Below, piece after piece: positions 22,852-28,820 of a stretch of 28,820 nucleotides of DNA. Under the pieces are notes generated by a model that saw only the letters and a program-made list of their open reading frames with translations, was not told where the DNA came from and searched no databases. Both the position numbers and the translations under genes were made by a program. Numbering within the stretch: position 1 is the first letter of the stretch; each line of letters opens with the position of its first letter. Origin of the DNA: Saccoglossus kowalevskii (taxonomy: Eukaryota > Hemichordata > Enteropneusta > Harrimaniidae); NCBI RefSeq assembly GCF_000003605.2, contig NW_003120922.1:96108-124927 (forward strand), given 5' to 3'.

Positions 22852-23026
22852 CTAAAAAAGCAACAGCAATTAGATTCGAAACACTTGATCGTTGTTCATG
22901 TGCCGAATTAGTTGCGAGATAAAACGAATCATATCCAAGCTAATCGTTGGTACTTGGTAATGTTGGTCATATATACTATCTACTATGATATCTTGTTAAT
23001 TTTGGACAGAATTTCATTCTTTACAT

Positions 23027-23181
23027 CAGTGGCGGATCCAGAGGGGGGGGCAGGGGGGGGCATGGCCCCTCCCAAACGCATGACGATTCATATCATCTGG
23101 ATTATGCATAGCTTCTCTGCGATTTACGCTCCGTATATCTTAAGCGAAGCTTGGACCCCCAATACATTGGATCCGCCACTG
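23027..23181. mobile_element. MITE with perfect 14-bp CAGTGGCGGATCCA termini
   Basis: cagtggcggatcca at the left and tggatccgccactg at the right are exact inverted repeats. The eight bases outside are ctttacat and atttacat, one mismatch, which fits an 8-bp target-site duplication of the hAT type. Long G runs sit just inside the left end and ggaccccc inside the right. The 155-bp element lies in the PAN-EGF intron of gene 2, only about 73 bp from the PAN donor. Confidence 0.85.
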
Positions 23182-23254
23182 ATTTACATTAAGGTTTATC
23201 TACGGTTAAAATCACTGTCCATATAGTCAGCTATGACGTTATGGCGTCACTCAC

Positions 23255-23538
23255 CACTGAAATGTCAGTACCAACTTCCATATAATTCGTATCTGGATCT
23301 ACTGCGAAGTCTCCTGGAAGTGCAGACGCCCTCTCACGGCTGTTCAGTTCACATATGCCGGAGGTGTGTCTGAAATTGAATGATTCGCAACCACTCATGT
23401 GCAGACACTTCATGCCGCAGCTGAGTAACGTACCAGCAGGCTGAATTGAGATCACGTGACCCTGTAGGGCATAGCCTGTCACTTTGTCACGTACGTACAT
23501 ATAAGCACTAGCCTCGACTTGACAACACATCTTAATAC
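23255..23538 (-). CDS. Gene 2 exon: PAN/apple domain
   Basis: The exon starts after ttattcttccag in phase 1 and ends gtg|gtgagt in phase 0, both equal to gene 1. Its 94 codons show six cysteines in MCCQ, LSCGMKC, GCESFNF and ICELN, the PAN/apple core. The phrases GHVIS, GTL, C-x3-C and SFNF match the gene 1 exon. The ATG at 23530 is only the fourth codon and has no signal peptide after it, so it is unlikely to be the start; an upstream exon must supply it. Confidence 0.82.
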
Positions 23539-26380
23539 CTGGAAGAATAACAAAGTTAACTTATTGTAAGTTTCAAAATAAATTTTGCATGTTCTTCGCG
23601 ACGTCAGTAATTCGACTTGCGCATGTGCACCTAGTGACTAACTGCAAATCTGCGATCATTGCGCGCAATTTGGACTCGCCATTTGTTGGTGGGGTGATGT
23701 GGCGTAGGAACGTATGCGTCTGTTTCTGGTAGCAAAGGTCATGCCTTGAGTTCGAATTCCTCGTGCGTGTATAGATTTCTTAATGTGACTTTAATCTAAA
23801 TTATATTGCAATCAATTGTGTCAGTAATGTTGCTAGAATGCGTTTTAAATTTTAGCGTCAAACAAAACTTTTTCACAGTTTCAAGTTGTACGTTTGGCTG
23901 GTTCCCGCCTCAGGTGTCATGGCGTACCTTGGCTGGTTCCCGCCTCAAGTGTCATGGCGTACCAAGCCACAAGAGACCGGTAATTACTAACTGACGTCAG
24001 CGCTTACGCTCGTTACGCTCTAAAGTTGGGCGAATATAAAACTGTTTTTTTTTTGTTATAAATTTGCACAGAAACAGCGGGAAATGCCAGAAACATCTCA
24101 AATATGTAAGTCTACGTGGGCAGAATGTATGGGCCTGGCGTACTGAAAACTTGTTTACAGAAAACGAATAATAGAATGTTTTCAAATTACATCACTTAGT
24201 CACGTGAATTTGGGCCGGGATCCTGGCCCAGTGGAACAATGTGGCGAATACTAGTTACCAGCGTCCTACTTGCCATTCGCAAGGGACGCCAGGAACCAGT
24301 GAAGTTGTACGTCTCTATTTATACGGGATTGGTTACAACATCATAAACTGTGTTGCATTTTCAGGTTTTTAATGGGACGTCAAAAGTGCATTTCATGTAA
24401 CCTTGTATACACTTTGGATCAGAAGTATAATAAAGTGTGTTTCAGAGCGATAAATATATCCAATGCATATCTTTGATTTGCACATTTTCCAAATGCAATC
24501 AGAAGCAGATGAGTTGTTCACAATCAACTTCATATATATCGCAACTGAAAATAAGTGTTAGGTACTATCACCGTCCTTATTTGAAGGGTCCCCTGATACA
24601 GAAGATGCGGGTGGATATGCGGAAGTAGGAAACAATTCCTTTACAAATGTAGAACGTAGAAATACATCTCCCAGTGGTAAACAATTTTGACCGAAATTCC
24701 GTCATCATGGTGATTACCGTTCTTAGTGTAATATGAACAGCTGTATTGGGAGTTGAGTACGCTGTTGAAAGTCAAAGGCTATTCGTAGCTATGGGTGATA
24801 ATACATGATATACCAATCATGAGACAAATACAATACTACAATGACGTAATCGTGTCGTAAACCCCTATTAATCTGTTATTATCAGCGCAATGCTCGCTGT
24901 TGTCATATAAGTTGTCATAGTAATAATAATATACCTGTTTTATTTCATCTAATTTGGCGTGCGACCTTGTTTTCATATACCCGGATGTAATTTCTGCCAT
25001 TTGTTGTTGTTTGTAGTATTTTTTGCTAAAAAATAATATGTTGTTTTTGCTAAAAAACATAAGTAAATACTCCGCCCTCACGTATTTTATTTAAGAGTAT
25101 TTATTTGAGAGGATTTATGTGGTTATTCAACCTGCAGCTAAGTTAAATCCATGACCTCATTAATTATTTAAAATGTCATTGACTGATCTCAATCGCGGTA
25201 TTTTTTGGCAGGTTTTACAAGCGAAGAATCTCCATTATTTAAAGATTAAATTATATTTCCAAATATTAATTGTAACAAAATCCATGGGATCACAAAGGGT
25301 ACATGAGCGGAGCTTCGATAATTAATTCTCTAGCGCAAAATGAATTATTTTCATTATTTTTATTTATTTTCGACGTATAATTGATTGCCCTATGGTTATT
25401 AGCCAATATTGAGCACCTGCTGCCAAATTATCAAACAGCATTAAAGTAAAACATACCGTTTAACAGAAGTAGGACCGAAGATGAAAGATCGACTCGTGAT
25501 GGTCAAATGTGTTTGTTGCCCTTTCACTATGACAACTGTGACGTAAGTACATCACGTCTCATTCGTGTACGAACTTTGTGATGGTTGTAATAAGAACATT
25601 ATATATCTGTCTCATTTTCTATAGTCGCGGATAAAATCCAGCGACATTTACTGGATCGAGATGTCTTAATGAATTCGTGTGGCCCGTTAAATGAAATAAG
25701 TTTTTATTATTTACTTTTTATTTTGATTCTTCCAATGAACTATTGTATCGGTTCTGTCGAGCATTGCATTATATATATTGTAATTGTTTACAAACGCTCT
25801 GCGTTATATGACGTAAATCCAATTTAATTTATAAATTAGTGACCGAAAAAATACTTCAACACAAAGGATCAATTCTGAGTACGGCTGATTTAATTAGTTA
25901 TCTAAAAACAGTATGTTACGTTTTTATCGCCATTAAGCTGGGCACATACTGTGAAGAGAAATGCATGTCATTAGATAACACATAGTATCACAGCAGATTG
26001 AATAGTAAACTAATCCGTACACTATAACAAAATACTCGTAGCAAATATTGCATAGTATCAACTCGTTTCGTGTTTAGTGTTTTACTTTCGGCGAGGTCAT
26101 TGGCGTCGTATATTTTAGAATCTACTATAGTATTTATATGTGCATCCAATATAATACTCATATATCGAATAGTTTTTCGTCAGCTTACTTTGTTGGGAGT
26201 AATATTTGGAATTACTCAAGGTAATTGTAATGTCATCTCAACACAATCTTTTACGACAAAGATACAACTACTGTTTATAAAAACCGTCACCAGTGCCAAA
26301 GTGTAGATCGTTGAAATGGTGACATTAACGTGGCGTTGGCAATACAGCCACAAAGTGTATACAATCAACGGAAATGAAAA
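23539..26380. other. Upstream of gene 2, no recognised gene
   Basis: This region should hold an upstream intron or the promoter of gene 2. I checked the minus strand for a hydrophobic leader exon ending in a phase-1 donor and did not find a convincing one. A minus-strand donor-like site (g|gtatgt) occurs near 25458, but no open leader precedes it. It could be a non-coding exon. Confidence 0.4.
23894..23963 (+). repeat. 35-bp direct tandem duplication
   Basis: ttggctggttcccgcctca followed by R-gtgtcatggcgtacc occurs twice back to back, starting at 23894 and 23929. Only one base differs, so the duplication is recent. Confidence 0.92.
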
Positions 26381-26381
26381 C

Positions 26382-26574
<193 letters not shown>

Positions 26575-27463
26575 GGGGGTTAAATACACGCATACCAACC
26601 AATGGCCTGCCAGATAACAAGTTACTCTTACGTTGTGACACACTAGGAAGAAGTACATTTAGACCAATGTCGCCCAAGACCAAGCGACAAGGAACCGAAG
26701 AGAATCGATGCAACAAAAATTTGGTTTAAATCGTGACAGAACTCTGTCGTATCCCAAGATGTGATTCGTTGTGGCAATTAAAATGTGTATGTTAATTCCG
26801 AGTCAAAAACTCAAATATGGTGTATTAAATATTCAATAACTATTGTATATTGCATTTTAAGTTATACGGCTCATACAAAGAGTTTGCCAAATAATATTGG
26901 AACTTCCCTAGCAATAAGTGCATGGATGTATGATACCGGGAATCACTTTTCTGATGCTACAATACCCAACTCGACGTTAAGGAGGTGTAGAACGCTGACG
27001 TCTTCAATCTGAAAAAAATACGTAAAACTACATGGGGTTAGGCGTACATTTAATCGTATTTATATATTACTAACACGAAACCTTCCCTGTAAACAACCAA
27101 TTAAAATGAAACGTAGCGTGAAACTGAACAGATACACGTATGCACTTAGAAGACAAAAGACACAGGAGAGCACATGCTTGACAACTTGAAGATGGGGATA
27201 ATGAGAAGCTTTCTCCTTGTATGTTGCGTTTAGGAGACTTCATGCTGTGTTCATAGGGTTACTTTTCTCAACAATTTCCCGAAATAGATGGAAAATCAGG
27301 AGTGTAAATTACGCTGCATCAGTCATTAGTCTATCTATGCGGGTAGTGTTTACATGCTTGTGATTCCGAATCTCATTTATGGGTCGGTGAGATGTATGTT
27401 ATTGATTTAATGATGTTTCGCTTTAGAAAAGCGCAGTGATCTAACGGTTTACTTATATTATAT

Positions 27464-27990
27464 GTATTACAAAGAAATGATATTACTATGTTTTCAATGA
27501 TTCTTTGATTGATTTCTGCATCACTAAGAATTACATATCATGTATAATCATGCATTCATTTTACGTAGCAATATATTACGTATTACACGTTCGAATATAA
27601 TTGCAACATAGTATAATAGGAGTGATATAAGAAAGAATTAAGAAATTGACACAGGCGTAGGAAACCATGAGTTATCGCATCACCCGGGAATGTGTCGTTA
27701 GTCATCGAACCATAAAGTTAACAACTGGATCTCGTATTACAAAGAAATGCTATTTTCGATGGTTCCCTGAGTGATTTCTGTATCACTAAGAATTACCTTC
27801 CATGTATTATCATGCATTCATTTTACATAGCAATATATTACGTATTACACGCTCGACGATAGTTATAACATATTGTAATAGGGGTGATAAAAGAAAGAAT
27901 TTGGAATTTGATACAGGCGTAGTAATCCATGAGTTATCGAATTACCCGGGAATGCGTCGTTAGTCCTCGAACCATATAGTTAATAGTTGT
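27464..27990 (+). repeat. Diverged 270-bp tandem duplication
   Basis: A unit beginning gtattacaaagaaatg at 27464 recurs at 27734. The two copies align for about 255 bases with point changes and short gaps. Shared stretches include atcatgcattcattttac, agcaatatattacgtattac, acaggcgtag and catgagttatcg. There is no coding frame in common. Confidence 0.88.
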
Positions 27991-27994
27991 TCTA

Positions 27995-28820
27995 GTTGGT
28001 CAGACATGAATGTTTTTTTTTAGTTTCATTCACACAATATAAAAGTTGCATGTTGGAGAAACACAAATTGATGATGTTCTACGATGTAAAACCTTAACTA
28101 AATTACACACACATTCTCACCCTCGAGCGATGTCAATTAAATAATCGATTAAATCATGGCTAGTGTAGTGTATTGTGGGCAATTTGGTGTATTGTGGGTA
28201 ATCGAAATCGTCAGTGTAATTGGTGAGCAATATCCATTCTAAAAACAACAAAAAATGTTAAAAAAGAAAACTTTCCGATATTTGTTTCAAAGCCGAACCG
28301 CCTGGGTATATTCAGGGACCGAGTGACTGCATAATTCAACGAAGTATGAGATTACTTTCACGTTCGATGGATTTATTTCATTAAAATGACGAGTGCATAT
28401 TAACTGCAACACAATAATGATAATTTAACAATTTCAGGGACTTGGTTCCTAATTAAATAAAACGCACTTTATTGGTTGAAAATGCCATAGCAGTAAGATT
28501 AGCACACTCGCAAATTATCAATAAATATGGATATAGAACAGGACGGTGTGTATGAAAATAGTGCATGCACACTTTGTGTATATATTGGGTTAATATCAAA
28601 CTAATCATCACGCCTCGGGCTAGTGCAAATGTCAGATGCGAGCGAGATAACTAAACTAAGCTGCCGGTATTCGCCTGGCTTTCAGAACAACTGTGATCAT
28701 GTTTACGAAAACTCGGTTACATTGGCATGAAATCTACGTTCGCATTTTACGTACGCCACCCCGATTATGTCATCGAATGTAAAATCTTGGTTGTTTCCTT
28801 TCCGTTTTAAATCGTGAATT
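27995..28820. other. No recognised feature
   Basis: This is AT-rich sequence. A short duplicated phrase (gtgtattgtgggyaat, near 28170 and 28190) is the only structure noticed. Confidence 0.45.

Larger units (their letters stand above)
16551..23538 (-). other. Gene 2 model: PAN-EGF-CCP(-CCP)-EAR protein (5' incomplete)
   Basis: The exons in transcription order are 23538..23255, 22851..22731, 19883..19722, 17982..17824 and 17614..16551. With all five included the frame runs for 595 residues; without the fourth exon it is 542 residues and stays in frame. The order PAN, EGF, sushi, sushi, EAR and the intron phases repeat those of gene 1, with one sushi added. Introns are about 403, 2847, 1739 and 209 bp. 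No hydrophobic signal-peptide exon ending in phase 1 was found between 23539 and 28820, so the true 5' end may lie beyond the right edge. A secreted product is inferred because the modules are extracellular and no membrane segment is present. Confidence 0.83.

Noticed and set aside
23690-23775. tRNA-like or SINE B-box (gagttcgaattcc) near 23750
   Set aside because: I could not form a cloverleaf or find a correctly spaced A box, so the motif alone is not enough.
27192-27233. Plus-strand leader-like peptide MGIMRSFLLVCCV
   Set aside because: It stops at once, lies on the opposite strand to gene 2 and has no downstream exon.

Overview
This window is animal (metazoan) nuclear DNA. It is AT-rich, has spliced genes with GT-AG introns, extracellular disulphide-rich modules, non-LTR retrotransposon debris, several short inverted-repeat transposons and long microsatellites. 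The module set and the LINE fragments suggest a marine invertebrate such as a hemichordate, cephalochordate, echinoderm or cnidarian. I cannot fix the species from sequence alone.

The main content is two multi-exon genes in tail-to-tail (convergent) orientation, about 9.5 kb apart between stop codons. Gene 1 is on the + strand (559..7025), with exons PAN/apple, EGF, CCP/sushi and one large EAR/EPTP-repeat exon. Gene 2 is on the - strand (23538..16551) and has the same order with an extra sushi exon: PAN, EGF, sushi 1, sushi 2, EAR. Intron phases match where the exons correspond (entry to PAN phase 1, PAN/EGF phase 0, EGF/sushi phase 1, sushi/EAR phase 1). The two sushi exons that align cleanly are both exactly 162 bases. 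They are therefore paralogues in inverted orientation. Both lack a visible signal-peptide exon here; gene 1 probably starts left of the window and gene 2 starts upstream of 23538, perhaps beyond the right edge. The predicted proteins look like secreted adhesion or ligand-type molecules: a PAN-EGF-CCP stalk in front of a probable seven-bladed EAR beta-propeller. EAR propellers are known from LGI1-4, TSPEAR and ADGRV1, but I do not know this combination from vertebrates.

Layout: 1-558 upstream intron with a 173-bp inverted-repeat element; 559-7025 gene 1, whose first intron carries a MITE and a reverse-transcriptase relic; 7026-16550 gene-poor convergent intergenic region with poly(A) signals, CTCF-core-like motifs, a MITE and a dispersed repeat pair; 16551-23538 gene 2, whose introns hold an AAT microsatellite, a TTAA-flanked MITE, a frameshifted LINE 3' end and a second CAGTGGCGG-type MITE; 23539-28820 upstream of gene 2 with tandem duplications and a 193-bp TTTA array.

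The most notable anomaly is the second sushi exon of gene 2. It appears to lack one base at its 5' splice boundary, so the expected phase-1 splice would hit a stop codon. It must use another acceptor that loses the first cysteine, use a paired alternative splice, or be skipped in frame.
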